Source: an uncultured Clostridia bacterium (GTDB lineage Bacteria; Bacillota; Clostridia; TANB77; CAG-508). Taken from it: 46,599 bases of DNA. The DNA lies in NCBI GenBank assembly GCA_949443285.1, contig CASSLW010000015.1:1-46599 (forward strand). The letters run 5' to 3'. The first letter of the stretch is position 1; each line of letters opens with the position of its first letter. The notes below the pieces were generated by a model. The model was given only the letters and a program-made list of their open reading frames with translations, searched no databases and was not told where the DNA came from. Position numbers and translations under genes: made by a program. Shown piece by piece: positions 27,396 to 36,719 of this stretch.

Positions 27396-27627
27396 ATCTA
27401 TAGGAGAGATAATCGATGAATTATTAAATAATCCAGAAGTAATGATACAACAATGTGGGAAAGTTCTAAAAGAAGCAAAAGAAGAAGCGGAAAAGATAAT
27501 AGATAAAAATAAACAACTAGAAGAGCAAATAATTGAGAAAGACAAAGGGATGGAATATCTTAACGGAAGAATAGATGGAATGGAATATATTATAGAACAT
27601 CTAAATTTAAAAATGGAGGATAAATAG
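27370..27627 (+). CDS. Coiled-coil hypothetical phage protein
   Basis: 85 aa, very acidic and helical (KVLKEAKEEAEKIIDKNKQLEEQIIEK). No enzyme motif. It precedes dUTPase by 2 bases, so probably co-translated. Confidence 0.6.
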   Translation: MEQEEKQNKSIGEIIDELLNNPEVMIQQCGKVLKEAKEEAEKIIDKNKQLEEQIIEKDKGMEYLNGRIDGMEYIIEHLNLKMEDK

Positions 27628-27629
27628 TT

Positions 27630-28097
27630 ATGAGAAAGTTTGATATAGTAAAAAGATTTGAAGAGGAAATAGAAAACAATAAGGATAAAACAATAGTATT
27701 TAATATGCCAGAAAGAAGCACACAAAATAGTGCAGGATATGATTTTTATAATCCTACTGCAGTAATATGTAAGTCAAAAGAAATTACCATGATTCCTACA
27801 GGAATAAAGGCACAATTCCCAGAGGATGAAGCATTGCTAATCTTTAATAGAAGCAGCAATCCTAAAAAGAAAGGCTTAATTATACCAAATGGAGTTGGAG
27901 TAATAGATGCAGATTATTATAATAATCCAGACAATGAAGGGGAAATTGCTTTTCTATTCTATAACATGTTAGAAGAGGATGTTGTAATAAAGGCAGGAGA
28001 AAAGCTAGGACAAGGTATATTTGTAAAATTCGCCAAAGTTGATAATGATAGAACATATGGAGTAAGACAAGGCGGATTTGGAAGTACAGGAGAGTAA
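27630..28097 (+). CDS. dut: dUTP diphosphatase (trimeric dUTPase)
   Basis: 155 aa with all five motifs: AGYDFYN (1), RSS in NRSSNPKK (2), NGVGVIDADYYNN with the catalytic Asp (3), GEKLGQGIF (4) and GGFGSTG (5). It hydrolyses dUTP to dUMP, keeping uracil out of phage DNA. Phage dUTPases can also act in regulation. Confidence 0.94.
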   Translation: MRKFDIVKRFEEEIENNKDKTIVFNMPERSTQNSAGYDFYNPTAVICKSKEITMIPTGIKAQFPEDEALLIFNRSSNPKKKGLIIPNGVGVIDADYYNNPDNEGEIAFLFYNMLEEDVVIKAGEKLGQGIFVKFAKVDNDRTYGVRQGGFGSTGE

Positions 28098-28140
28098 AAA
28101 AGTATAGAGATATTTGGAAAAGTAGAGGAGGGATAAAACC

Positions 28141-28239
28141 ATGAGTGATGGTGTAATAATAACATTGATAATATGTGCAACCATTATATTATGTGCATAT
28201 TTTGGAAATAACGATGATGATAAAAACAATAAAAAGTAA
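28141..28239 (+). CDS. Membrane microprotein
   Basis: 32 aa: MSDGVIITLIICATIILC and a hydrophilic tail NNDDDKNNKK. GAGGAGGG lies upstream. A single transmembrane helix with a charged C-terminus. Short, but position and ribosome site support it. Confidence 0.55.
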   Translation: MSDGVIITLIICATIILCAYFGNNDDDKNNKK

Positions 28240-28280
28240 TTAAATAGTGGATAATCCACAAAAGAGAAGGAGGGAAGCGG

Positions 28281-28694
28281 ATGGATATACTATCAAAGTG
28301 CGAAGATGTCAAAAGAGAGATAAAAGACCTAGAGCAGAGAATACAAAAACTAAAAGAAGCGGAAAGTAGCCAAGTAGTAATAGATAGTGTAAGAGGTTCA
28401 TCTAATGCTTTTCCTTATATATCAAGAAATATTGTAATTGAAGGGATTGAGGAAAAAAAGGAAAGCAAAAAATTAGCAAAGTATAAAAGACTACTAGAGG
28501 AAAAGAAGGATGAGCTTTTAGATATAACAATAGACATAGAAGAATATCTAAAGGGAATTGATAATTCGAGAATAAGGCAAATAATTAGATATAAATACAT
28601 AGATGGTAAGAATTGGGTACAAATAGGGCATTTAATGAATACATCTGCAGATGCAGCAAGAATGGAATTAAAAAGATTTTTTAAAAAAAATTAA
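28281..28694 (+). CDS. ArpU/DUF1492-like late transcription regulator
   Basis: 137 aa with AGGAGGG upstream. N-terminal coiled coil, DSVRGSSNAFPYISRNIVIEG, then a sigma-like C-terminal HTH (NSRIRQIIRYKYIDGKNWVQIGHLMNTSADAARMELKRFF). These proteins sit just before the packaging genes and switch on late genes. The downstream gap holds a possible target. Confidence 0.85.
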   Translation: MDILSKCEDVKREIKDLEQRIQKLKEAESSQVVIDSVRGSSNAFPYISRNIVIEGIEEKKESKKLAKYKRLLEEKKDELLDITIDIEEYLKGIDNSRIRQIIRYKYIDGKNWVQIGHLMNTSADAARMELKRFFKKN

Positions 28695-28823
28695 ATATGT
28701 TCGTTTTGTTCGTTTTAAAAGTGATATATTTGTATTGTGAAAAAGTGTAAAATGTAATACCAAAAAAATTCCCCTAAAGACTTGTCGAGAATGGCAAGTC
28801 TTTTTCTGTAGGAGGAAAAACCA
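28695..28823. promoter_or_regulatory. Late-control gap: TTCGTTTT repeat and terminator
   Basis: TTCGTTTT is repeated in tandem at about 28701-28717 immediately after the ArpU-like gene, a likely late-promoter element. An AAGACTTG/CAAGTCTT hairpin with T run (28777-28806) then ends early transcription. Confidence 0.55.
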
Positions 28824-28976
28824 ATGAAAACAGAAATATGTATGAAATGGCAATGTAAGAATTGCAAAAAGTATAATCAATGTTTTAAAAATGAAATTGA
28901 AGTAGAAAAGCAGGTGGTTATGTGGCAAAGAGCAAATACAATGAAAAGCAGCTCAAAGAGAAAAAAGAAGATATAG
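28824..28976 (+). CDS. Small Cys-rich protein
   Basis: 50 aa from ATG 28824 with a perfect AGGAGG. MKTEICMKWQCKNCKKYNQC holds four Cys spaced for a zinc knuckle. It overlaps the terminase gene by 55 bases. Similar small proteins occur before terminases in clostridial phages. Confidence 0.55.
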   Translation: MKTEICMKWQCKNCKKYNQCFKNEIEVEKQVVMWQRANTMKSSSKRKKKI

Positions 28977-29377
28977 AGAAGTGGGCAAAACGAGGCTGTA
29001 CAAAAAAAGAGATTGCCACTAATCTTGGAATAAGTAAGACTACATTTGAGGCATATGAGAAAAAATATTCTTGGCTTTCTGGTCTTATAAAAAAGGCACA
29101 ACTTGAAGCTGTGGAAGAGGTAGAAAATTCTTTATATAAAGCAGCAACTGGATATTACTATACAGAGCAACAAGCAGTAAAAGTAAAGGTGGACCAATAT
29201 CAAGAAGAGGTAAAAATAATTGAGGTACAAAAATTTAAACCACCAGATACAGGAGCAATGTGCTTTTACCTAAAGAATAGAGCGAAAGATAGATGGGCAG
29301 AGAATCCACAAAATGTAGCAATACAACAAGAACGATTAAAACTAGATAAAGAGACTGCTAAATTTAAGGAATGGTAA
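28922..29377 (+). CDS. Terminase small-subunit-like HTH protein
   Basis: 151 aa from GTG 28922. HTH at about 20-50 (WAKRGCTKKEIATNLGISKTTFEAYEKKY), then YKAATGYYYTEQQ and PDTGAMCFYLKNRAKDRW, as in phage packaging small subunits. It may recognise packaging sites. A second small-subunit candidate follows at 30155. Confidence 0.75.
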   Translation: MAKSKYNEKQLKEKKEDIEKWAKRGCTKKEIATNLGISKTTFEAYEKKYSWLSGLIKKAQLEAVEEVENSLYKAATGYYYTEQQAVKVKVDQYQEEVKIIEVQKFKPPDTGAMCFYLKNRAKDRWAENPQNVAIQQERLKLDKETAKFKEW

Positions 29378-30051
29378 ATATGTGGAAAAGTCTAAAAGCA
29401 TTTTATAATTGTGATGAATGGCAATTAGTAAGAGAGCAAGTATTAAGTGATGCAGACAATACTTGTGGAGATTGTGGAGCATTAGCAGAAGAGGTACATC
29501 ACATTATATTCTTAACACTAGAAAATGTAAATGATTATACTATATCTTTGAATAAAAAGAATCTAATTCCTTTATGTCATCAATGCCATAACAAAAGACA
29601 TGGCAGATGGCTACCAAACACAAAGCCAGAAGAACAAAAGGTATTTCTAATTTGGGGAAGTCCTTTATCTGGAAAAACAACATATGTAAAGGAACATATG
29701 TTGAAAGGCGACTTGGTATTAGATGTGGATAATATATGGGAATGTATAAGCCTACAGCCTAGATATGTGCATCCAGATAGCTTATTAAAGAACATGTTTG
29801 CTATTAGAGAAATCATATTAGACAACATAAAAGTGCGAAAAGGAGACTGGCTCAATGCTTGGGTAATAGGAGGTTTTGCAGATAAATATACGAGAGATAA
29901 GACCATACAAGACCTAGGAGCAGAGCCAATATATATAGATGCAACAAAGGAAGAATGTATAGAAAGAATAGGAGAGAGACCTATAGAGTTTATGAACTAT
30001 ATCAATAAATGGTGGGAAGATGTAGAAAGAGGAATAATCGTAGAAAAATAA
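29371..30051 (+). CDS. HNH endonuclease fused to a P-loop kinase-like domain
   Basis: 226 aa. HNH part (about 1-75): CGDCG, EVHHI, LIPLCHQCHNKRHG. It then joins FLIWGSPLSGKTTYVKEHM (Walker A) and LVLDVDNIWE, with later EPIYIDATKEECIERI, the shape of an AAA/adenylate-kinase-like fold. HK97-type phages often need an HNH next to terminase for cos cutting; the added NTPase domain is unusual. Starts in TGGTAA overlap with the previous gene. Confidence 0.85.
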   Translation: MVNMWKSLKAFYNCDEWQLVREQVLSDADNTCGDCGALAEEVHHIIFLTLENVNDYTISLNKKNLIPLCHQCHNKRHGRWLPNTKPEEQKVFLIWGSPLSGKTTYVKEHMLKGDLVLDVDNIWECISLQPRYVHPDSLLKNMFAIREIILDNIKVRKGDWLNAWVIGGFADKYTRDKTIQDLGAEPIYIDATKEECIERIGERPIEFMNYINKWWEDVERGIIVEK

Positions 30052-30054
30052 ATC

Positions 30055-30154
30055 CCCCCATAAAATCATATATGCTAATACCCCCAAGGACCGAGGGGGG
30101 ACTACGGAAAAATGCAACCGAAAAATTTTCATTTTTGGAAAGGAAATTTGAAAA
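30055..30154. other. GC-rich hairpin region before terminase, candidate cos site
   Basis: CCCCC and GGGGG form a hairpin at about 30083-30103 in a 100-base gap, with another CCCCCC at 30055-30060. It stands between the HNH and terminase genes, where cos sites of HK97-type phages lie. Confidence 0.4.
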
Positions 30155-30493
30155 ATGGATAAAAAAGAGGTAATCCAGAAAGAAAAGGATAAATTATGTA
30201 AAATATTTCAAAATGTCGATGAAGATAAAAGAAGTTTAGCAGAAACACTAATACAACAAGCTGCAAATTTAACAGGAGAGCTATTTGAGCTATATCAGAA
30301 CATAGAAAAGAACAAATCAGTAGTAATTAGTAAAAATAACCCATCACATCAGCTAATAACAGAGAGTGCGAAGCTATATAACAAGTATCTTAATACCTAT
30401 GCAGTATTAGTAAAGACTCTAAATGGAATTTTAGAGAAAAATGTAATTGAGGCAGATGATGATTTTGATGAGTTTGAAAAAATGTTTGAATGA
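30155..30493 (+). CDS. P27-family terminase small subunit
   Basis: 112 aa, helical. LAETLIQQAANLTGELFELYQNIEKN and NNPSHQLITESAKLYNKYLNTYAVLVKTLNGIL fit the P27/phage terminase small-subunit family. Its stop is 9 bases before the large subunit. It should bind DNA ends and regulate the motor. Confidence 0.82.
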   Translation: MDKKEVIQKEKDKLCKIFQNVDEDKRSLAETLIQQAANLTGELFELYQNIEKNKSVVISKNNPSHQLITESAKLYNKYLNTYAVLVKTLNGILEKNVIEADDDFDEFEKMFE

Positions 30494-30502
30494 GGAATGT
30501 AA

Positions 30503-32143
30503 ATGTGGTTAGAAGAATATTACAATAAAATCCAAAGTGGAGAAATCATTGCAGGAATAGAAATAAAAATAGCACTTAATAGGCTAATGCAGGATTTAAA
30601 AAATCCTAAATATGCTTACGAAACAAAGGATGCAGACAAAAGGATATATTTTATAGAACATTATTGTAGGCATACAAAGTCTCCATTCTATGGAAAGCCA
30701 TTTATATTAGAACTTTGGGAAAAAGCAATGATAGAAGCTGCATACTCTTTTAAATACACAGAGACAGGTTTTAGAAGATTCAAGGAAGTATTTTTGCTAA
30801 TTGCAAGAAAGAATGGAAAAACAACACTTATTGCAGCAATTCTGTTAGCAGAGTTCTTTTGCGGTAAAGGTGGTACAGATGTTGTATGTGCTTCAAACAC
30901 AACAGACCAAGCATCTATAGTATTTGAGGAAATGCAAAATATGATTTCACAGAATCCAAAGCTAGAGAAGCGAGTCTATATGAGCATGAGGAGAATACAA
31001 CACAAGAAAAACAAAAATAAAGTCAAAAAATTAAGTGGGCAAACCAAAAACAAGGATGGATACAATATAGAAGTTGGCTGTATAGATGAAGAACACGAAA
31101 TGAAAACAGATGATGTAGAAGATGCTATCAAAAGAAGCCAATCTACAAAGGATGAACCATTATTATTTGGAATTAGTACAGAAGGATTTATTACAGATGG
31201 ATTCCTGGATAAAAAGCTAAAATATATTAGACAAGTAAATAATGGAGAAATTGAAGATGACAGCATCCTAGCATTATTATTTACACAAGATAATGAAACA
31301 GAGATATGGAGGGATAAGAAAACATGGCAAAAATCAAATCCAAGTTTAGGAACAATTAAAAAAGTAGATTACATAGAAAAAGAAATATTAAAATCTCAAA
31401 ACGATAGAGGAAATAGAATAAAAATGCTGTGCAAAGACTTTAATATTAAACAAAATCATAGTAATGCATGGCTAGAAGAAGCAGAAATAATAAATCCTGC
31501 TACATTTGATATGAAATTACTTGAAAATAGTATTGCACTTGGAGGAGTTGACTTATCAGATACAACAGACTTAACATGTGCAACATTGTTGATAATGAAA
31601 AAAGGCGATAGGAAAAAATATATCATACAAAAATACTTTATGCCAAAAGAACAGCTAGAAAAAAGAGTAAGAGAAGACCAAGTAGAATATAAAGAATGGG
31701 CAAAAATGGGATTTATGGAAATTAGCGAAGGATGGGAAAATGATTATAAGAAAGTTACAAAGTGGTTTGTTGATATGTTTAAAATATATCACATAAAACC
31801 AATGTACATAGGATATGATAGATGGTCTGCTAAATACTGGGTAGATGAGATGAAAGATGTGGGATTTGATATGGAAACAATCTTACAGAAAAAAGAAGTC
31901 CTATCTAATCCAATGAAAATTTTAGAGGCAGATTTAAGAGCAAAATTAGTAAATTACAACAATTCGCCAATTCTAAAATGGTGTCTAGGCAACACAGAGA
32001 TAAAAGTTGATGACAATGGACTAATAGCACCAGTCAAATTAAATTCACAAAAATATATAAGGATAGATGGGGCAGTTAGTCTAATCATTGTTTATGCTGT
32101 ATTATATGCCCACAGAAATGAATATATGGAGGTAGTAAAGTGA
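30503..32143 (+). CDS. terL: Terminase large subunit (HK97 type)
   Basis: 546 aa. N-terminal PFILELWEKAMIEAAYSF, Walker A in LIARKNGKTTLIAA, Walker B-like GCIDEEHEMK, motif III STEGF, and a C-terminal nuclease domain with acidic residues in GGVDLSDTTDL and GYDRWSAKYW. ATP-driven packaging motor with headful or cos nuclease. Its last 4 bases overlap portal (GTGA). Confidence 0.95.
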   Translation: MWLEEYYNKIQSGEIIAGIEIKIALNRLMQDLKNPKYAYETKDADKRIYFIEHYCRHTKSPFYGKPFILELWEKAMIEAAYSFKYTETGFRRFKEVFLLIARKNGKTTLIAAILLAEFFCGKGGTDVVCASNTTDQASIVFEEMQNMISQNPKLEKRVYMSMRRIQHKKNKNKVKKLSGQTKNKDGYNIEVGCIDEEHEMKTDDVEDAIKRSQSTKDEPLLFGISTEGFITDGFLDKKLKYIRQVNNGEIEDDSILALLFTQDNETEIWRDKKTWQKSNPSLGTIKKVDYIEKEILKSQNDRGNRIKMLCKDFNIKQNHSNAWLEEAEIINPATFDMKLLENSIALGGVDLSDTTDLTCATLLIMKKGDRKKYIIQKYFMPKEQLEKRVREDQVEYKEWAKMGFMEISEGWENDYKKVTKWFVDMFKIYHIKPMYIGYDRWSAKYWVDEMKDVGFDMETILQKKEVLSNPMKILEADLRAKLVNYNNSPILKWCLGNTEIKVDDNGLIAPVKLNSQKYIRIDGAVSLIIVYAVLYAHRNEYMEVVK

Positions 32144-33405
32144 AAAGGACTATAAACATAAGAGACATGTTCCATTCTGTATTTGGAAAGAATACAGAAG
32201 AAGTAAAACAAGAAAAGAAGGAAATTAAATATTATAAGATGCTAAATGGGGAAATGCCAATATTTTCTAGCTTTGGAAATAATATATATGCCTCCGATTT
32301 AGTAAAGATATGCATTGATAGAGTGGCAACACATTGTTCAAAGCTACAACCAAAGCATATTAGAGTAGATAATGAGACAGGAAAGCAGACAGTAGTTAAA
32401 AGTGCATTAGAGAAGCTGCTAAAATGTATGCCAAATCCATTTATGACTACCTCAGAATTTATATACAAAGTAGTAACATTGCTTTTATTAGATAGCAATG
32501 TTTTTATTTATCCTTTATATGAAGATGGAGTTATAAAAGGCTTATATCCATTAAGACCTATGCAAGTAGATTTATTGGAAAACCAATATGGGGATATGTA
32601 TATAAAATTTTACTTTGCAAACGGATATACTGCAGAAATGCCATATTATAAAGTGATTCATTTAAGACAATTCTTTGGAGTAAATGAATTTATGGGAGAT
32701 GATGATAACAAGGACTTACTAAAAACTCTACAGACTAATCAAACAATGATAGAAGGTATTGCCAAAGGAATAGAATCTAGTTTTCAAATTAGAGGAATCT
32801 TAAAAATCAATACAGTATTAGCAGAAGATGACCAAAAGGAACAAATAAAAGAGTTTGAAGAGAAAATGATAAAAAGTAAATCTGGAATACTACCAATGGA
32901 CTTAAAAGGCGAGTATATAGATTTAAAAATAGACCCAAAGATAATTGATAAGGATACATTAGATTTTATACAAAACAAAGTTTTAAACAAATATGGTGTG
33001 TCTATACCAATTTTTAATAACAAGTATACCGAGGAGGAATTTAATAGCTTTTATGAAAGCAGAATAGAGCCTATTTCAATTATGGCAAGTCAAGGCTTTA
33101 CAGCTAGATTATTTACAGAACGAGAGCGAGATATGGGAAACCAAGTAGAATTTTATTCTAGTAGGCTACAGTATGCAAGTTGGGCAACAAAAGTAAATGC
33201 AATAAAAGAGCTGATGCCTCTAATGGTATTTAGATTAGATGATGCATTAAATCTATTAGGTATGCCACCTGCAGAAGAGGGTGGAGATACTAGAATATTA
33301 AGTTTAAATCACATCGACGCTAGAATTGCAAACGAATATCAATTAAATAAATCTAAAAGTATGGTTAAGGAGGAAAATGGAAATGGACAAACAAAAATAT
33401 GTTAA
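32140..33405 (+). CDS. Portal protein (HK97 family)
   Basis: 421 aa from GTG 32140. NIYASDLVKICIDRVATHCSKLQPKHIRV, NPFMTTSEFIYKVVTLLLLDSNVFIYP, VIHLRQFFGVNEFMGDD and GVSIPIFNNKYTEEEFNSFYES are typical of HK97 portals. It forms the dodecameric DNA channel at the capsid vertex. Confidence 0.94.
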   Translation: MKRTINIRDMFHSVFGKNTEEVKQEKKEIKYYKMLNGEMPIFSSFGNNIYASDLVKICIDRVATHCSKLQPKHIRVDNETGKQTVVKSALEKLLKCMPNPFMTTSEFIYKVVTLLLLDSNVFIYPLYEDGVIKGLYPLRPMQVDLLENQYGDMYIKFYFANGYTAEMPYYKVIHLRQFFGVNEFMGDDDNKDLLKTLQTNQTMIEGIAKGIESSFQIRGILKINTVLAEDDQKEQIKEFEEKMIKSKSGILPMDLKGEYIDLKIDPKIIDKDTLDFIQNKVLNKYGVSIPIFNNKYTEEEFNSFYESRIEPISIMASQGFTARLFTERERDMGNQVEFYSSRLQYASWATKVNAIKELMPLMVFRLDDALNLLGMPPAEEGGDTRILSLNHIDARIANEYQLNKSKSMVKEENGNGQTKIC

Positions 33406-34042
33406 GGAAAAAGTTGAAAGAAGGCAAGTGCAAAATTTAGAGAATATAGACAATGAACAACAAAATAATAGTTCAGAAGCTATATTGGAAGGATATGCAG
33501 CAATTTATAATTCAGAAACAATTATTGCAGGAATGTTCAAAGAAATAATAGAACCAGGGGCATTTGAGGGAACGGACTTTGATGATGTGGCATTGTACTA
33601 TAATCACGATACCAATAGAATACCACTTGCAAGAAGTAGAAGAAATAATGCAAATAATACACTATTCTTACAACCAGATACATTGGGGTTAAAAATTAGA
33701 GCTAGTATTGATATAGAAAATAACACAGAAGCAAAAGCTCTTAATTCTGCTATAAGAAGAGGAGATATATCTGGAATGAGTTATATGTTTGAGGTGGCAG
33801 ATGAAGAGTGGAAAGATGTGGACCAAGAAATGCCTACAAGAATAATTAAAAAAGTTAGTAAGGTTATCGAAGTAAGTGCGGTAAATTATCCTGCTTACGA
33901 AGATACTACTATATATGCTCGAGCTTTATTATCGTTGGATAACGAGAAAAAGGCATTGGATAATGCTAGAGCAAAAAAACAATTAGAAATTCGTAAAAGG
34001 CGAATTTCAATAAAAACAAAAATAAATTTAGGAGGAAATTAA
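33377..34042 (+). CDS. Prohead protease (HK97 type)
   Basis: 221 aa, overlapping portal by 29 bases with AAGGAGG upstream. ILEGYAAIYNSE, ALYYNHDTNRIPLARS with the catalytic His, GDISGMSYMFE with the catalytic Ser, and VIEVSAVNYPAYEDT. Cleaves capsid scaffold during maturation. Confidence 0.93.
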   Translation: MEMDKQKYVKEKVERRQVQNLENIDNEQQNNSSEAILEGYAAIYNSETIIAGMFKEIIEPGAFEGTDFDDVALYYNHDTNRIPLARSRRNNANNTLFLQPDTLGLKIRASIDIENNTEAKALNSAIRRGDISGMSYMFEVADEEWKDVDQEMPTRIIKKVSKVIEVSAVNYPAYEDTTIYARALLSLDNEKKALDNARAKKQLEIRKRRISIKTKINLGGN

Positions 34043-34043
34043 C

Positions 34044-35309
34044 ATGGAAGAATTAGAAAACAAAGTAAAAGAATTAGAGGAAGAGATTGCTAAAATAAAT
34101 GAGCAATTAAAAGAAAAGAGCGATGAAGCTACAAAAGAAGAAAAAGAAGAAAGACTAAAAGAAATTGAGGCAGAAGTAGACAAGCTAAATGAGGAAAAAG
34201 CAAAATTAGAAGAATCTAGAAAATCAATAATTAAGCAAATGGAAATTAGAAGCAAAGCAGCTTTTAATCCAGTTGCATCATACTTACCAGGAAGAAATGC
34301 AGGACTAGAAGCAAGAAAAATTGATAACACAGAACTAGAAAAAAGAACAGCCTTTATGGAATACATATTAACTGGTAAAGTTCCAGAAAAAAGAGCAGAT
34401 GCAATAACTCTTACAACAGATGCATCAGCAGTAGTTCCAAATACTATTATGAAAAGAGTAATTAAGGAACTAAAAGAATATGGACAAATCTGGGCAAGAG
34501 TAACAAAATCTAATGTAAAAGGTGGAATCTCTATACCAGTTGCTACATTAAAACCAAAAGCAACATGGGTAGGGGAAAATGCAGTTGCAGACAAACAAAA
34601 ATATCCTGTAAATGCAAATGTATCATTCTTATATCATAAGTTACAATGTAGAGTTGCTATTAGCCTTGAAGTTGATACAACAACACTAGAAGTTTTTGAA
34701 GATAGCCTAGTAGATGCAATGAAAGAAGCTATGATTGTTGCATTAGAACAAGCAATTTTAAATGGAACAGGAAATAAACAACCTTTAGGAATTACAAAAC
34801 ATGAAAATGTAAAAGTTGTTGAATTGACAGAAGAAGAAATAAGAACATATAGAGGATGGATTAAAGCTAAAAAAGCTGTTCCTGCAAGTTATAAGAAAAG
34901 AATTTCATTCATATTAAATGATTCAGACTTTACCAACTACATTGAAGGAATGGTAGATTCTAATGGACAACCTGTAGGAAGAGTAAACTATGGTTTAAAT
35001 GGAGAAGAAACAACAAAAGTTCTTGGAAAAGAAGCCATCCTAGTAGAAGATGATTATTTACCATCTTTTGATACAGCAGAAGCAGGAACAGTATTTGGAA
35101 TAATCTGTGATTTATCTGATTATCTATTTAATTCAAATATGGAAATAGTAATCAAGAGATACTTTGATGAGGATTTAGACCAATGGATTACAAAAGCTAC
35201 TTTAATTGGCGATGGTAAAATGTCAAGTACACAAAGTGTAGTATTATTAAAGAAAAAAGCTACAGCAGCTAAAGAAAATGAAACAGTAAAAGACCCACAA
35301 GAAGTATAA
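34044..35309 (+). CDS. Major capsid protein (HK97 fold)
   Basis: 421 aa. N-terminal coiled-coil scaffold (about 1-75, Lys/Glu-rich, the delta domain removed by the protease), then the HK97 core: GQIWARVTKSNVKGGISIPVATL, WVGENAVADKQKY, CRVAISLEVDTTTLE, ALEQAILNGTGNKQPLGI, KAKKAVPASYKKRISFILND. AGGAGG lies upstream. Confidence 0.95.
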   Translation: MEELENKVKELEEEIAKINEQLKEKSDEATKEEKEERLKEIEAEVDKLNEEKAKLEESRKSIIKQMEIRSKAAFNPVASYLPGRNAGLEARKIDNTELEKRTAFMEYILTGKVPEKRADAITLTTDASAVVPNTIMKRVIKELKEYGQIWARVTKSNVKGGISIPVATLKPKATWVGENAVADKQKYPVNANVSFLYHKLQCRVAISLEVDTTTLEVFEDSLVDAMKEAMIVALEQAILNGTGNKQPLGITKHENVKVVELTEEEIRTYRGWIKAKKAVPASYKKRISFILNDSDFTNYIEGMVDSNGQPVGRVNYGLNGEETTKVLGKEAILVEDDYLPSFDTAEAGTVFGIICDLSDYLFNSNMEIVIKRYFDEDLDQWITKATLIGDGKMSSTQSVVLLKKKATAAKENETVKDPQEV

Positions 35310-35313
35310 GAAG

Positions 35314-35340
35314 AGCAGCCGAAAGGCTGCTAAATATTTT
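35314..35340 (+). terminator. Hairpin after the capsid gene
   Basis: AGCAGCC-GAAA-GGCTGCT, a stable tetraloop hairpin, followed by an AT-rich run. It may partly end transcription and raise capsid mRNA levels. Confidence 0.65.
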
Positions 35341-35359
35341 ATAAATGGAGGAATAGGAT

Positions 35360-35677
35360 ATGATTAAATATAAATTTAAAGTAGAAGTACCTTTTTTGGA
35401 CAAAACAAATAACTTAAAAGCAGTTAAAGAAGATACTATTTTAGAAGTAACAGAGGAAAGACTAAAACAACTAAATGATGCAAAAGTAGGAAGAGTTATA
35501 TCTGCAGAGTATGTAGAAGATAAAACACCTACTAAACCAACAAGAGGGAAAAATAAAAAAGAGGAAGTTGTTGAGACAGAAGAAACAGCCAAAGAAGAAA
35601 AAACTACAGAAACAGCAGAAGTAGTAGAACCAAAAGCAGATGAAACTGTAGAAACAGAATCAAAAGTAGAAGAATAA
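35360..35677 (+). CDS. Hypothetical capsid-region protein with acidic repeats
   Basis: 105 aa with GGAGG upstream. A short folded N-terminus (KYKFKVEVPFLDKTNNLKAVKEDTILEVTEERLKQL) and a Glu/Thr/Lys-rich tail (VEPKADETVETESK). It may be a capsid decoration or accessory protein; no clear family. Confidence 0.6.
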   Translation: MIKYKFKVEVPFLDKTNNLKAVKEDTILEVTEERLKQLNDAKVGRVISAEYVEDKTPTKPTRGKNKKEEVVETEETAKEEKTTETAEVVEPKADETVETESKVEE

Positions 35678-35696
35678 AAAGGAGGAAGCTACTAAA

Positions 35697-35984
35697 ATGA
35701 TGGATGTAGGAGAATTAAGAAAAAGAGTAGGATTGAGTAATACAAATTTTGATGAGGAATTAAAAGAAGTAGAACTTGCTGCAATCGAAGATTTAAAAAT
35801 GTCTGGAATACATGAAAGCAAAATAGTAGCTTCCGATTCTGTAGTTTGCCAAGCTATTACAGCCTATGTAAGAGCCAATTTTAGAAATAATAAACAAAGC
35901 GATAAATGCCAAAAAACATATGAAAGATTAAGATATAAGATGAGTGTATCATCTAAATATAAAAATCCACCAAAAGAGGTATAA
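35697..35984 (+). CDS. Head-tail connector (gp6-like)
   Basis: 95 aa. MDVGELRKRVGLSNTNFDEELKEVELAAIEDLKMSGI and ITAYVRANFRNN match phage gp6-like connectors that extend the portal. Confidence 0.82.
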   Translation: MMDVGELRKRVGLSNTNFDEELKEVELAAIEDLKMSGIHESKIVASDSVVCQAITAYVRANFRNNKQSDKCQKTYERLRYKMSVSSKYKNPPKEV

Positions 35985-35986
35985 AT

Positions 35987-36313
35987 ATGAATGAGGAAAT
36001 TATTTTAATAGGCAAAGAAAAAGTAGAAGGCAATACTATAGGAGATATGATTAGAAAGCCTGTAGAAAGAAATATATTTGGAGAAGAAAAGCAAGTTTAT
36101 TCAAGCACATTTTTTCAAGCAGCTGCAGTTGGTATGAAAGCAGAAAAGATATTAGTAATATGGAAATTTGATTATAACGAAGAGAAATATCTAATATACA
36201 AAGGAATCAAATATGAAATATTAAAAACATATGAGACAGAAGAAGAAAAACTAGAGCTTACTTGTACAAGTGATATAAAAAAGAAAGAGGTAAATGCTTA
36301 TGGCAATTCCTAG
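35987..36313 (+). CDS. Head-tail adaptor / head-closure protein
   Basis: 108 aa starting 2 bases after the connector. PVERNIFGEEKQVYSSTFFQAAAVGMKAEKILVIWKFDYNEEKYLIYKGIKYEI fits small head-closure proteins (SPP1 gp16-like), also inferred from place. Confidence 0.78.
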   Translation: MNEEIILIGKEKVEGNTIGDMIRKPVERNIFGEEKQVYSSTFFQAAAVGMKAEKILVIWKFDYNEEKYLIYKGIKYEILKTYETEEEKLELTCTSDIKKKEVNAYGNS

Positions 36314-36719
36314 TGCTATAAAAATGAACAAAAATGGAGTTCAATATATAAATCAAGTAGATAGAACAAAGTATTTACTAAAAGAATTGGTACATGCCGC
36401 AAATAAGGATGTAGGAAAATTTGTTACAAGAGAGGCTAAAAAAAGTATTGAAAAAAATACAGGAAGAGGAAGAAAAAACACACAATATTGGGCAAGAAGA
36501 GATGGTAGCTTACAAGTTGGATATAAACCAGGAGGCTTTTATGTTGGATTCCAAGAAACAGGAACATCAAAACAAGTCAAAAAAGAACATTTAAGAGGAG
36601 CTGTACTTAATAATAAAAATGAAATAAGAAAGATACAGGGTACTTATATTAAAAGTATTGAGGATGAAAACAAAGCTAAAGGAATAATCGATGAAAGTGA
36701 GGAAATGGGTAGTGGATAA
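36300..36719 (+). CDS. HK97-gp10-family head-tail protein
   Basis: 139 aa from ATG 36300 (an in-frame ATG at 36294 is also possible). VGKFVTREAKKSIEKNTGRGRKNTQYWARRDG and YVGFQETGTSKQVKKEHLRGAV match the gp10-like family. It overlaps its neighbours on both sides. Confidence 0.8.
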   Translation: MAIPSAIKMNKNGVQYINQVDRTKYLLKELVHAANKDVGKFVTREAKKSIEKNTGRGRKNTQYWARRDGSLQVGYKPGGFYVGFQETGTSKQVKKEHLRGAVLNNKNEIRKIQGTYIKSIEDENKAKGIIDESEEMGSG

